From a virus, in IMG/VR virus record IMGVR_UViG_3300024262_004288, positions 1 to 52,182 of that record: a stretch of 52,182 nt of DNA. One strand, given 5' to 3'. The notes under the pieces were generated by a model. It was not told the origin of the DNA. It saw nothing but the letters and a program-made list of their open reading frames with translations, and did no database searches. Positions 33,887-42,059 of this stretch are shown here, piece after piece. The position numbers and the translations under genes are program-made. Position 1 is the first letter of the stretch. Each line of letters starts with the position of its first letter.

Positions 33887-35195
33887 AGCTTTCGATGCCC
33901 TTGCCTTGTTAGAGGCGGACAATAGTCGTAACGCTAAACTGGCAGTGCTAAGGGACCAAAAAGACAATAGCGTCCTTAAGCGAATATTCCAGTTAGCCTA
34001 CGATTGGATGACGCCTTACAATATTGCTCAATTAGAGAAAACCACTCCTATGGATATGCCTAGTGTTGGAGAGTGGTGTATGGCGGCCAGCTTCAAGGAG
34101 TTCGAAGAATTACTGACTGCCTTGAATAAGCGAACAATTACGGGGAATGTTGCTCGCGAACAGGTTAGCTCATTTCTATCTTCAGTATCTCCTATTGAGC
34201 ATATGTGGTATCAACGGATATTACTTCGAGACTTGCGAGTAGGGGCTAAGGAAGGAACCTTCCTCAAGGTCTGGCCGAATTTAATTGCGCAATGGGATAT
34301 CATGCTTGCGGATACTTACAAAAATCAAGCATTGACTTATCCTCTTATTGTTGAGCCCAAATTAGATGGCGTACGTATTACTATTGTCGTTAAAGACGGC
34401 AAGGGTATCGCTATGACGCGTGGCCGTCAAGATCACAGCGAACGCATGTCGCATATTATCGATCAGATTACTGCAGTTGTTCCCGGTGATAATGTTTGGG
34501 ATGGAGAATTCTTTTTCGAAACTTGGAATAAATCCATTTCGATTCTTCGTTCCAAAACAATGACACCAGCAAAAATCGCAGATTTGGCCAAGGCAAAGTT
34601 CCACTTGTTTGATTGTCTGTCCCTGGAGGAATTCAAGGCAGGCGTTAGCAAGTCTCCTTTGACCGAGAGGCGGAAGACAATTGAACGTGTCTTGGCTTAT
34701 TGGAAAGATCCTGCTAACTGGGCAGTCGGTACACCCAGAACTATTAACTTGACGGGTGTTGATCAGCATTGGGCCAAGACTGAGGAAGAGGTCATGGAAT
34801 ATTACGACCTTTTCTTAGAACAAGGTTTCGAGGGGATCATGATCAAAGATCCCCGTGGCTTATATGTCTGCAAGCGAGGGGATGCTTGGTTAAAGTATAA
34901 ACCGGAAGAAACTATTGATCTTGAGATCGTCAGAGTCAATCTAGGTAACGGTCGTCATTCGGGCCGTTTGGGTGCCTTCGATTGTCTGACCGTGGATGGG
35001 GAAGAAGTTCGTGTTGGTGGAGGATTCTCCGACCAGCAAAGAGATGAGTTTTGGGCGAAGCGAGGCGAATTGCTTGGTACAATTATTGAAGCTAAGCAGC
35101 AAAAAGAAAAAGTTAAAGTTGCTAAAGCTAGATTTCCAATATTTAAGTGTATAAGATATGATAGAGCCAAGTTTGAATTTTCTGCGAGGACTTGA
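33876..35195 (+). CDS. ATP-dependent DNA ligase (long form)
   Basis: A ligase of 439 residues from ATG 33876. Motif I is EPKLDGVR (Lys162 from this start), motif III NVWDGEFFF, motif IV EGIMIKDPRG, motif V WLKYKPEE, and an OB-fold with GRLGAFD follows. An N-terminal helical region of about 150 residues precedes the catalytic domain, as in T4-like and archaeal-eukaryotic ligases. ATG 33792 would extend it into the preceding gene; the 11-nt overlap from 33876 fits the usual spacing here. This is the main replicative ligase candidate, since it has the DNA-binding region the 26-kb ligase lacks. Confidence 0.9.
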   Translation: MIHKAFDALALLEADNSRNAKLAVLRDQKDNSVLKRIFQLAYDWMTPYNIAQLEKTTPMDMPSVGEWCMAASFKEFEELLTALNKRTITGNVAREQVSSFLSSVSPIEHMWYQRILLRDLRVGAKEGTFLKVWPNLIAQWDIMLADTYKNQALTYPLIVEPKLDGVRITIVVKDGKGIAMTRGRQDHSERMSHIIDQITAVVPGDNVWDGEFFFETWNKSISILRSKTMTPAKIADLAKAKFHLFDCLSLEEFKAGVSKSPLTERRKTIERVLAYWKDPANWAVGTPRTINLTGVDQHWAKTEEEVMEYYDLFLEQGFEGIMIKDPRGLYVCKRGDAWLKYKPEETIDLEIVRVNLGNGRHSGRLGAFDCLTVDGEEVRVGGGFSDQQRDEFWAKRGELLGTIIEAKQQKEKVKVAKARFPIFKCIRYDRAKFEFSART

Positions 35196-35587
35196 TGGCA
35201 TTTCATCTACAGGTTGTAGCGGAACGAAGAAAAAAGTTCCGCTTCCTAGTACGAGGAGAAGCATTCGATAAACGCGTTGTTGATTTTATTGCGCAGAATC
35301 TTGGCATGGAAACGACGATTGCACAAATTATCGAACTTGCGCGAGTAGACCATGGAACCTGGCTACCGGAGATCGGTAAAATAACAAGGTCAATTGCTAG
35401 ACAATATGGGGCAGAAGTTCCCGTAGGAAATGCTAATTATCAGGGGAAAATAATTTCTCCCTTAGTGTTTGATCTATCAACAGTTTTACTTTGCACCAAT
35501 TGCGGGCGTGTAGGCTCTGCGGAATGTCTCGCAGAAGGCTTCCTAGTAGATAGTCCCGCCTGTGCATATCATCGAACAAGGAGATGA
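35195..35587 (+). CDS. Hypothetical protein, 130 residues
   Basis: A basic protein coupled to the ligase (stop and start overlap by one base, GCGAGGA upstream). The N-terminus FHLQVVAERRKKFRFLVR is strongly basic; near the C-terminus LLCTNCGRVGSAECLAEG and PACAYH give a four-Cys/His pattern that could bind zinc. No family recognised. Confidence 0.55.
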   Translation: MAFHLQVVAERRKKFRFLVRGEAFDKRVVDFIAQNLGMETTIAQIIELARVDHGTWLPEIGKITRSIARQYGAEVPVGNANYQGKIISPLVFDLSTVLLCTNCGRVGSAECLAEGFLVDSPACAYHRTRR

Positions 35588-35589
35588 TA

Positions 35590-36528
35590 ATGGCTAAGCA
35601 GAAGATATTTTATTGTAAGTGCAGCGACTGCATTTGGTGGAACCTTGTTGAGTGGAGGAAGTCCACTTGTGAAGGACGCCACAAGGATGGTAAGCTAACA
35701 GGAGTTGATCCTGACTTGGGTTGCAGCAATTTCAAACTGATTTCCTCTACCGTATTCTGCAGAGATTGCGCCGGCTTCGATGAGAAACCCCATCGCGGCA
35801 AGACATGCAAGGATCGGGGGTTTGATCCCAATACTCCCGTCACTGAAGTGGCCGATCGTCCTTGCCGTAGCAAGTCGAATGAAGATGGTCGCTTCGAGCA
35901 GAAGCTTGCCGTTAATATTGTCGACAATACGGACTTCTTCTATGATGGAGCCTTGGCGACAGTGGTCGTTTGTAAAAACCCACAGCCGGTGTGCATCAAG
36001 ATGGGATCTTCCGCACTGGTGGTCGTCCCACAGCGGGTGGATGATGACATCAGATTTAAGGCTTGCTTCTTCGACATGTCCAGCGAGCCTGCTGGTTGTG
36101 TTCCAATAATCATTGATGGTGCTTCGGGGCCTGTGGTCGTGACACCAGAACCCGTAGTGTCTTCGGAAGCCCCTGGACCCGTAGTCGAGGCATCTGAGGA
36201 GCCCGAGGTCGAGCCAGAGCCTGAAGTCGCGCCCGAGGTCGAGCCAGAGCCTGAAGTCGCGCCCGAGGTCGAGCCAGAGCCTGAAGTCGCGCCCGAGGTT
36301 GAGACTACCCCCGCGGTGGCTGTAGAGCCCGAAGAAGAAGAAGGATTTCCTTCCTGGCTAGATGCCAAGAAATTCAAGGACACCGTTACTCAGATGAAGG
36401 ATCTGATCGGTAAGGGTGTTCCCGGGGCGAAGGCGGTCAATCGCATGGTTCGTCTCTTCGCCACTGAGAATAGCATTGATGACGGCCAGCAGGACAAGCT
36501 ATCGGAGCTACTACTGGCCGAGCAGTAG
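35590..36528 (+). CDS. Cys-rich module protein with EPEPEVAPEV repeats
   Basis: A 312-residue protein; ATG 35590 has AAGGAG at 6 nt and is preferred over ATG 35584. Two N-terminal Cys modules (CKCSDCIWW... and CRDCAGFDEK..GKTCKDRG) match those in the 26.9-kb protein. A beta domain follows, then a Pro/Glu/Val linker with three exact-length 10-residue repeats, and a C-terminal helical domain near KFKDTVTQMKDLIGKG. GC-rich codon use suggests high expression. The linker length may vary between relatives. A strong hairpin follows the stop. Confidence 0.6.
   Translation: MAKQKIFYCKCSDCIWWNLVEWRKSTCEGRHKDGKLTGVDPDLGCSNFKLISSTVFCRDCAGFDEKPHRGKTCKDRGFDPNTPVTEVADRPCRSKSNEDGRFEQKLAVNIVDNTDFFYDGALATVVVCKNPQPVCIKMGSSALVVVPQRVDDDIRFKACFFDMSSEPAGCVPIIIDGASGPVVVTPEPVVSSEAPGPVVEASEEPEVEPEPEVAPEVEPEPEVAPEVEPEPEVAPEVETTPAVAVEPEEEEGFPSWLDAKKFKDTVTQMKDLIGKGVPGAKAVNRMVRLFATENSIDDGQQDKLSELLLAEQ
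36211..36300 (+). repeat. Three 30-bp tandem repeats in coding sequence
   Basis: Copies at 36211-36240, 36241-36270 and 36271-36300 differ only in the last base of the third. Each encodes EPEPEVAPEV. Near-identity at DNA level points to recent expansion by slippage or unequal recombination. Confidence 0.95.
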
Positions 36529-36541
36529 AAAGTAAACGAGG

Positions 36542-36569
36542 GCCCGGCGGAACTAGATTTCCGCCGGGC
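36542..36569 (+). terminator. 11-bp GC-rich hairpin after the repeat protein gene
   Basis: GCCCGGCGGAA and TTCCGCCGGGC pair perfectly around loop CTAGAT, 14 nt after the stop and 8 nt before the next ATG. Only a weak T pair follows. Confidence 0.55.
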
Positions 36570-36577
36570 ATTGTATA

Positions 36578-36835
36578 ATGTCACGCAAAAGAACTCGCCC
36601 CACATTTGAAGCGTCTTTTCGTCTGTATCATAAAGACGTACAGCTAGCGGATATTTTGGTACGTCTTGTACAATCGGGACACGTCGAGAGTATTCCGGCA
36701 TTAATTAGACGATCGTTACTCCTCTATTTGCAAAATGTTGGGATGATAACTTCCGATGGACAAATAGACAAAGCGGCTTATAATAGTTTAGTGGCTGCAA
36801 CGGACAAGCCTCTAAAAATGACTAAGCTTTTCTAA
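36578..36835 (+). CDS. Small basic protein, possible ribbon-helix-helix type
   Basis: An 85-residue protein with a basic N-terminus (MSRKRTRPTFEASFRLY) followed by two helices, LADILVRLVQSG and SIPALIRRSLLLYLQNVG. A short strand, helix, helix order is seen in ribbon-helix-helix DNA-binding proteins. No ribosome site other than the upstream hairpin region. Overlaps the next gene by one base. Tentative. Confidence 0.5.
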   Translation: MSRKRTRPTFEASFRLYHKDVQLADILVRLVQSGHVESIPALIRRSLLLYLQNVGMITSDGQIDKAAYNSLVAATDKPLKMTKLF

Positions 36836-37398
36836 TGCGAAAAACAGTTGATTATTACAAGGCTAGTCCCGCCGAGAAGATTTTGTACTTGGCAGGAATT
36901 CCCAAACGCTACTGGCATATTGATCATTCGATCCTGGTACCGCGACCCATTGTTACAGAAAGAACAGTCATCAATGCAGAGCGACAACAGGAATGGCTAG
37001 ACAAAATGCAAGAACCAGAAAAACTATCCGGTGTGATTATTGGTATAGGCTCCGATCCCACGGACGATCTAGCATTAGCTGCTGGCTTTAGTGCGGTGCG
37101 TTCCATGGTTCAGCAGAGAAGCGATACTGGTGATGTACTCGTCGTGGATCCAGCCAATACTCAATATGATACAATGATCAATCCTAAAATAGTGATGATT
37201 CATAACGTAACAGTTGATTCGACTCGTCCTAGAGTCCAGGACGTACGAGATTGGCTGCGGTGTTATGAGGGAGTACCTCGCATTGTGGCTGTTGCTGGAA
37301 TGGATCCGGTAACTTTCTTTGACACCCGGCTATATAGTATTTTGCATTATGCATTGTACTTCGAAGGCAAGTTGACACAAAGACATAGAAACCTGTAG
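36835..37398 (+). CDS. Possible DnaC-like helicase loader with degenerate P-loop
   Basis: A 187-residue protein. The start has PAEKILYLAGIPKRYWHID, similar to the IP-x-R-Y/F segment that leads into the ATPase domain of DnaC/DnaI-type loaders. A strand-turn-helix SGVIIGIGSDPTDDLALAA sits where Walker A should be but lacks G-K-T/S. A second strand KIVMIHNVTVD and a later ARR-less helix follow. It is encoded 1.8 kb before the DnaB-like helicase. The assignment is a guess from element order. Confidence 0.3.
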   Translation: MRKTVDYYKASPAEKILYLAGIPKRYWHIDHSILVPRPIVTERTVINAERQQEWLDKMQEPEKLSGVIIGIGSDPTDDLALAAGFSAVRSMVQQRSDTGDVLVVDPANTQYDTMINPKIVMIHNVTVDSTRPRVQDVRDWLRCYEGVPRIVAVAGMDPVTFFDTRLYSILHYALYFEGKLTQRHRNL

Positions 37399-37409
37399 GA
37401 GAAAACATT

Positions 37410-38474
37410 TTGGACAGATCTCAGTTCCAGAACAATCTCGAGTCCATACTGACTCGTTCGCAAGACATTGATACAATTCTTGAGCAATTGCTCAATCATT
37501 GGAAGTTCGATTTGTTCAGTCGTAGTCCCCATCGTGGCGCGGATAGCATTATCGATCTAGACCTGGCTTGCTTCATGGCAGCCCTGGTGGATCGTGGCGC
37601 CGTCATCAATATTCCAGCATACAAGAGTGCACGGGGACGTACCCGCCGTGAAGGTGAGCATGTCGTCAGTGCAGGCAATCGCCACGGCAAGATGATGGGA
37701 TTGGTCTCCAACAAGGACGTCTTCTCGTTCAGCGTTCGAATCGATGACGCTAACGTAATGACAACCGATTCGGTGGGAGCACCCCGTAATTTCATGATCG
37801 TCGGACTCGATGGTGAATGGTACGATGGTTGGAAGACCATCGAATTCTTGCCCTCCGCGAAGGAGAACAACTTCCTGGATGCGGCAGATGCCTGGGATGG
37901 CTATGTCGATGGCAGGATCACATTCAAGCACTTCGTTCATCCCAATAGGTGGACATCCTTCTACGGCAGGCATTACTTCCTCAGTAAGACGATGATCGTC
38001 AGGCTGACCGAATATGCAAAGTTCTGCAAGAATGAGGTCGAGCGACTTCTGTCCGTTGGGGTCACCTTCCCACTGGGTGAGAAGTCCGCTCCCAAGGAAT
38101 GGCCCAAGTCTACCAGAGACGCCACAGTCGCCAAGACGTTCACAGCTTTCGAGGCTGAGGTGGAGACTCCTCCGGTGGATGGCGAGTTCGCTTCCTTCGA
38201 TGAAACGCAGGAAGATCTGGTTCGTGCTTCCCGTGAGCGTCGTCGGATGGAGGGCGCCCTGGCCCAGCTCCGCTTCGCGACTCGAGCCACGGAGCTGGCC
38301 TATTACCGACATGGATTGGGCAATAAGGTTCCAGTGTGGATCGAAGGCTCCTGGACCGAAAACTATCGAGAGGCTGGCAAGCGCAAGAACTGGAACCGCC
38401 TGCTACCCTTCGAGGATTCATCCATTGCTCTTCGCTGGCGGGCCTGGGACAAGTCCGAACGAGTAGCTCCGTAG
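37410..38474 (+). CDS. Large GC-rich gene of unknown function
   Basis: A 354-residue protein beginning at TTG with AGGAG 8 nt upstream. Features: a charged helical N-terminus, a beta-rich region with NFMIVGLDGEWYDGWKTIEF, and a helical, Arg-rich C-terminal half (VRASRERRRMEGALAQLRFA). Codon use is strongly biased toward C/G endings, unlike the preceding gene. Closed by a perfect 11-bp hairpin. Probably abundant; virion or nucleoid role possible but unproven. Confidence 0.6.
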   Translation: MDRSQFQNNLESILTRSQDIDTILEQLLNHWKFDLFSRSPHRGADSIIDLDLACFMAALVDRGAVINIPAYKSARGRTRREGEHVVSAGNRHGKMMGLVSNKDVFSFSVRIDDANVMTTDSVGAPRNFMIVGLDGEWYDGWKTIEFLPSAKENNFLDAADAWDGYVDGRITFKHFVHPNRWTSFYGRHYFLSKTMIVRLTEYAKFCKNEVERLLSVGVTFPLGEKSAPKEWPKSTRDATVAKTFTAFEAEVETPPVDGEFASFDETQEDLVRASRERRRMEGALAQLRFATRATELAYYRHGLGNKVPVWIEGSWTENYREAGKRKNWNRLLPFEDSSIALRWRAWDKSERVAP

Positions 38475-38485
38475 ATTAGGTAGGG

Positions 38486-38516
38486 AGCCCCGTCCGGTAT
38501 TTGTTCGGACGGGGCT
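38486..38516 (+). terminator. Strong 11-bp hairpin terminator
   Basis: AGCCCCGTCCG and CGGACGGGGCT pair perfectly with a 9-nt loop, 12 nt after the stop; TTTCC follows, the best terminator-like tail in the window. The start codon of the HNH gene lies only 8 nt further on. Confidence 0.65.
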
Positions 38517-38524
38517 TTCCGCCC

Positions 38525-38959
38525 ATGTTCGTAAAACAGCATATTGGAAGACATACTAGAATAATCCACATAATTCAAAACGATAATCCTTGTAGTAAGT
38601 CTTTTGCAGGTGCGTTGGCTTTATGGCAACAATTACGATCACAAGATTCAGAATATTTAAGGACACATTGGCGTACCTGGTTACATTTTCGTAATCGTTG
38701 GATGAGAACACAGGAGAAATCTTACAAGGGTACGTTACAATGTGTTTATTGTGGGAAGAGAGTTTTTCGCAAGTACAAAACGTTGGGCCTATTAGCGACG
38801 GTTGATCATGTCCAACCGATAAGTAAAGGCGGGGAAAGATATAATCCGGACAATTTAGCAATAGCATGTTTTGGATGCAATCACCGAAAAGGTGATGAAG
38901 TTTGGGAGCTAAAGCATGGACGAGAACAAACGAGCGGTACTAAAGAAGCTTCAATATAA
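38525..38959 (+). CDS. HNH endonuclease
   Basis: A 144-residue HNH nuclease. CVYCGKR and CFGCNHRKGD form the zinc ribbon around the HNH core ATVDHVQPISKGG, with NPDNLAIAC preceding the final His. The N-terminal 70 residues are basic and rich in Trp and Arg. It may be a homing-type free-standing nuclease or a packaging-associated HNH protein. It starts just after a terminator hairpin with no ribosome site visible, and overlaps the next small gene by 44 nt. Confidence 0.85.
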   Translation: MFVKQHIGRHTRIIHIIQNDNPCSKSFAGALALWQQLRSQDSEYLRTHWRTWLHFRNRWMRTQEKSYKGTLQCVYCGKRVFRKYKTLGLLATVDHVQPISKGGERYNPDNLAIACFGCNHRKGDEVWELKHGREQTSGTKEASI

Positions 38960-39158
38960 AATTCAGCCCTGCTGCTTCCTGTGTTCACATGCAAGCTTGA
39001 CCGGAATATGGGGCACTTGTAGTAAGCATGCTTATATGCATCTTAAACATTCTGAAGCATTAAGAGAGTTGAGTATTTCACAAGTTGGTCATTGTGATGG
39101 CTTTGAAGAATCTTCTCAAAAGATATTGGCGTTAGGAAAGTTTGCCGAATTCTTCTAA
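38916..39158 (+). CDS. Small Cys-module protein
   Basis: An 80-residue protein with CCFLCSHASL, GTCSKHA and GHCDGFEE, matching the Cys-module pattern C-x2-C...T-C...C-x2-F found in the 26.9- and 35.6-kb proteins. Likely zinc-binding. Its start lies inside the HNH gene. Confidence 0.6.
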   Translation: MDENKRAVLKKLQYKIQPCCFLCSHASLTGIWGTCSKHAYMHLKHSEALRELSISQVGHCDGFEESSQKILALGKFAEFF

Positions 39159-39185
39159 ATAGGTAGATCTGTAAAGTAAATAATA

Positions 39186-40490
39186 ATGCGGAAATTCAAT
39201 TCTAAGGCAGAGGTCATTGCTATCAAGACTATACTTGACGGCAAGGATGCTCTTAGAAATAAATTACTAACCATTTGTTGGCGTGACCATTTTGGATATC
39301 AGCCCTCTTTAGAGGTATTCGATCGAATCTCTTCCTTAATGCAAGCGGGTAACGAACTTCCATCCAGCATCATCTTTTCCACCGACCCCATCCTTAGTGA
39401 CTCCGCAAGAGCATTACTTGCGGGAGACACCTTAAAAGCCGTACACACTGAAGAGGACGCTCAAGCAATCTTTCGGACGTTGGATGAGCATCGCAAGGTC
39501 AGACATCTTCTTAGTGCGGCTTCTCAGATTGCAGACACGTATGCTGGTTCAGGAGAAGCGGCAGCAGAAGAAGGATTAAATGTCTTAGAGACAGAATTAG
39601 TTGCCGCCCGGCGCAGTAGCGAGGGTATTAAGATGCTACATGCTGGCATGGGCAGCAACGCTGAGGAAAAGATTAAGAAGATTCTAGAGTCGTCCAAGCC
39701 ACCCTTAATCCGCACGGGATTTAAGGTCTTCGATACGAAGACTGGGGGTTTTGCCCGAGGTAACCTAGTAATCTTAGCATCAAATTATGGTGGCGGAAAG
39801 TCAGTCACCGGCATGCAGATGGCACTTAACATGTACTACAACCCCGCAAGGGTTGCTCTCGTCACTCTGGAAATGGATGAAGATGAGTACATGGAAAGGG
39901 TTCTGGCGAACGTTAGTGGAGTTCAGCACGACCTACTACGACGAAGAGCCTATAGTGTTACACAGAAACTAAAAATCTATAAAGCATGGAAGGAGTTCGA
40001 AGATTACGGGGAACTAAACGAAGCAAGGTTCACAGTATTCGCTCAGCCTGGGTTGTCCACTGGTGAATTACTGATGTACTTTAAGCCCCTAGCTCCCGAT
40101 GTATTAATTGTTGATTACTTAAATCTACTAGATTCACCCAAAAGTGGTGCACAACAATGGGAAGAGCTAGGAGCTACGGCTAGACAGCTAAAGATCCTGG
40201 GGGGACAACTTAATTGTGTAGTGGTTGCATTGACGCAGATGAATGAAGATATGCAAGTTAAGTATTCGAGAGCGATTGCGGAACATGCCAATTATGTCTG
40301 GATGTGGCGGTACACGGACGACGAACGTGCTACTCATATCATCCGGGTAATTCAGCATAAGGCCAGAAATGCTCCCTTGTACGATTTCTATTTATCCGAA
40401 GATTTTGCTACAATGTCCGTCAATCATCATGACGGTCCAGCCGACTACACACTAGCAGATGAAGATGATGACGAAGAACAAGCCATCTAA
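39186..40490 (+). CDS. DnaB-like replicative helicase
   Basis: A 434-residue RecA-fold hexameric helicase. Walker A reads ASNYGGGKSVTG (Lys near 205), Walker B DVLIVDYLNLL, with the conserved LVTLEMDEDEYMERVL block and Gln motif VVALTQMNED. The N-terminal 150 residues form the DnaB-type N-domain and linker helix. It would unwind DNA at the fork with the DnaG-type primase at 1.3 kb. The C-terminal tail is acidic. ATG has a weak upstream site. Confidence 0.9.
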   Translation: MRKFNSKAEVIAIKTILDGKDALRNKLLTICWRDHFGYQPSLEVFDRISSLMQAGNELPSSIIFSTDPILSDSARALLAGDTLKAVHTEEDAQAIFRTLDEHRKVRHLLSAASQIADTYAGSGEAAAEEGLNVLETELVAARRSSEGIKMLHAGMGSNAEEKIKKILESSKPPLIRTGFKVFDTKTGGFARGNLVILASNYGGGKSVTGMQMALNMYYNPARVALVTLEMDEDEYMERVLANVSGVQHDLLRRRAYSVTQKLKIYKAWKEFEDYGELNEARFTVFAQPGLSTGELLMYFKPLAPDVLIVDYLNLLDSPKSGAQQWEELGATARQLKILGGQLNCVVVALTQMNEDMQVKYSRAIAEHANYVWMWRYTDDERATHIIRVIQHKARNAPLYDFYLSEDFATMSVNHHDGPADYTLADEDDDEEQAI

Positions 40491-40505
40491 CAGGAGGCCC
40501 GAAAG

Positions 40506-40802
40506 ATGAGTTCTAACGAGATGACCCTAGAAGACGTTATTCATGGAATTATTTGTAAATTAGTAGACAAGCCCGAAGAAGTTAAAGTCGCAATTACAGC
40601 ATCTAAGTATTCCGGTATCGTGGAAATTGAAGTTGATCCCGAAGATGTCGGAAAAGTGATTGGCAAGCTTGGGCATACGGCTGGAGCCTTGCGGCATCTA
40701 ATTTCCGCTTTTGGCGGTTGCCAGAAGAAGCGACTTATTATGGAATTAGTCAACGAGAGGAAAGATGGAACCACTGTTCGGAACGACGACTATCGCAACT
40801 AA
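40506..40802 (+). CDS. KhpA-like KH-domain RNA-binding protein
   Basis: A 98-residue single KH-domain protein. EDVGKVIGKLGHTAGALRHL carries the GxxG loop (GKLG) flanked by helices, as in bacterial KhpA/YlqC; the lead strand VAITASKYSGIVEIEVD matches as well. Ribosome site AGGAGG is strong. KhpA acts with KhpB as a global RNA chaperone in Gram-positive hosts. Phage copies are unusual. It overlaps the exonuclease gene by 38 nt. Confidence 0.8.
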   Translation: MSSNEMTLEDVIHGIICKLVDKPEEVKVAITASKYSGIVEIEVDPEDVGKVIGKLGHTAGALRHLISAFGGCQKKRLIMELVNERKDGTTVRNDDYRN

Positions 40803-41676
40803 TTCGCTGAGCAAAGCGGATATTGCTCTGGTTATTGATGTCAGCAATTTGGCCTGGCGCCAGTCTACGGCAAACCAATGGTCCAAAACTTCCACCCGAA
40901 AATTTTCGGGTCATATTTATGGAACTATGAATTCACTATTGTCAATACTGGGTTCAGCAATTGGTGGATTCGCAGCCCCGCAACGAACAGCGATGTTTGT
41001 ATTCGTTACTGATGGTACTCCCGTTCGGGCCAAGAAAGCGTATCCCGAGTACAAGGCTGGACGAATTAAACCATCATTTAGTCCCGTGGCCGATGTGGTT
41101 GAATTATGTAAAGCTATTCCAGGAATATGGTTACATAACGCAGTAGAAGAAGCTGATTTCGTTATCGCTTCGTTTGTGCGGCAGCAGAGCATACCTTGTC
41201 AAATCATTACCACCGATCATGATATGTGGCAGCTAATGAACGCACAAGTTGATATTGTGGGATTGCAGCAGAGGACAATTCGCATGGATGATTTGGAAGC
41301 GTACTTTGGAGGTATAGGTCCTCAGCATATTCCATTATACAAAGCAATTTATGGAGACAAATCCGACAACATTCCATCGGTTACGGGTCTTGGTCGAAAG
41401 AAACATGCCCATATTGTTCCGCTAATTCGACAAGCAACCAACCCCTCAGAGTTCTTTGACTTGGCCGATGATGATTTGGACCTTCCTCTAGAAGTGTATG
41501 GTTCATTATATAATCAGCGTAAGCAGATTGAGACTATGTTTGATATTGTCAGTCTTGCTCGCGATGTTTCATACGATACCATCATCACAGGCGATCTTGC
41601 TCGTCTTGCTAAAATTATGCAGGAGTATGAATGCCGTTCATTGGTTACACGCATAGGAGAAGCCTTTAAGGAATAG
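40765..41676 (+). CDS. 5'-3' exonuclease / flap endonuclease
   Basis: A 303-residue FEN-family nuclease. Metal ligands appear in DVSNLAWRQ, VFVTDGTPVRAKKAY, EEADFVIA, TTDHDMWQL and GDKSDNIPSVTG; the last block is the helix-hairpin-helix with K+ site. It would remove RNA primers and flaps before ligation, as T4 RNase H does. GAGAGGAAAG precedes the ATG, which supports this start within the KH gene. Confidence 0.9.
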   Translation: MEPLFGTTTIATNSLSKADIALVIDVSNLAWRQSTANQWSKTSTRKFSGHIYGTMNSLLSILGSAIGGFAAPQRTAMFVFVTDGTPVRAKKAYPEYKAGRIKPSFSPVADVVELCKAIPGIWLHNAVEEADFVIASFVRQQSIPCQIITTDHDMWQLMNAQVDIVGLQQRTIRMDDLEAYFGGIGPQHIPLYKAIYGDKSDNIPSVTGLGRKKHAHIVPLIRQATNPSEFFDLADDDLDLPLEVYGSLYNQRKQIETMFDIVSLARDVSYDTIITGDLARLAKIMQEYECRSLVTRIGEAFKE

Positions 41677-41681
41677 TAGTA

Positions 41682-42059
41682 ATGCGGTGGAATACATTAC
41701 CATTGTGGAATATTATCCAATTACAAAATACATACGTCCTCAAGGTTGATGAGACGATTGAGGATACCCTTGTAACGGATTCCCCTGGAGATTCCTCTGT
41801 CTCACTAGAAGTACATCATACTACAAATGGAAAACTGGTAGGATATCAGTTATCGTACCAAGATAATCCTCGCTTGATAATTAAACGATGGTATCTTGGG
41901 ATGTTCTATCGTATTGATCCCAAAGATGATCAAACTATAACTATCTTGTATCACGACCAACAAACTCGTTTACTTAGCTTTGGTAAAGATGCTAAAGATT
42001 ATTTATGGGTTGCTCGCTGGCATCCCGACCCTTTCAGGAGTAATGATGACTCATCATAA
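41682..42059 (+). CDS. Hypothetical protein, 125 residues
   Basis: A protein with alternating beta strands (SVSLEVHHTTNGKLVGYQLS, LIIKRWYLGMFYRI). No known family. The gene ends inside the folE start. Likely co-expressed with folE and the exonuclease. Confidence 0.55.
   Translation: MRWNTLPLWNIIQLQNTYVLKVDETIEDTLVTDSPGDSSVSLEVHHTTNGKLVGYQLSYQDNPRLIIKRWYLGMFYRIDPKDDQTITILYHDQQTRLLSFGKDAKDYLWVARWHPDPFRSNDDSS

Noticed and set aside
36211-36300. CRISPR-like or regulatory repeat
   Set aside because: The three 30-bp units are contiguous without spacers and in frame, coding for EPEPEVAPEV; they are protein repeats.
36574-36579. TATAAT directly overlapping the ATG of the 36578 gene as a promoter
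   Set aside because: A promoter there would start transcription after the start codon, so it cannot drive this gene; its six bases arise from GTATA plus ATG by chance or serve a later gene at best.
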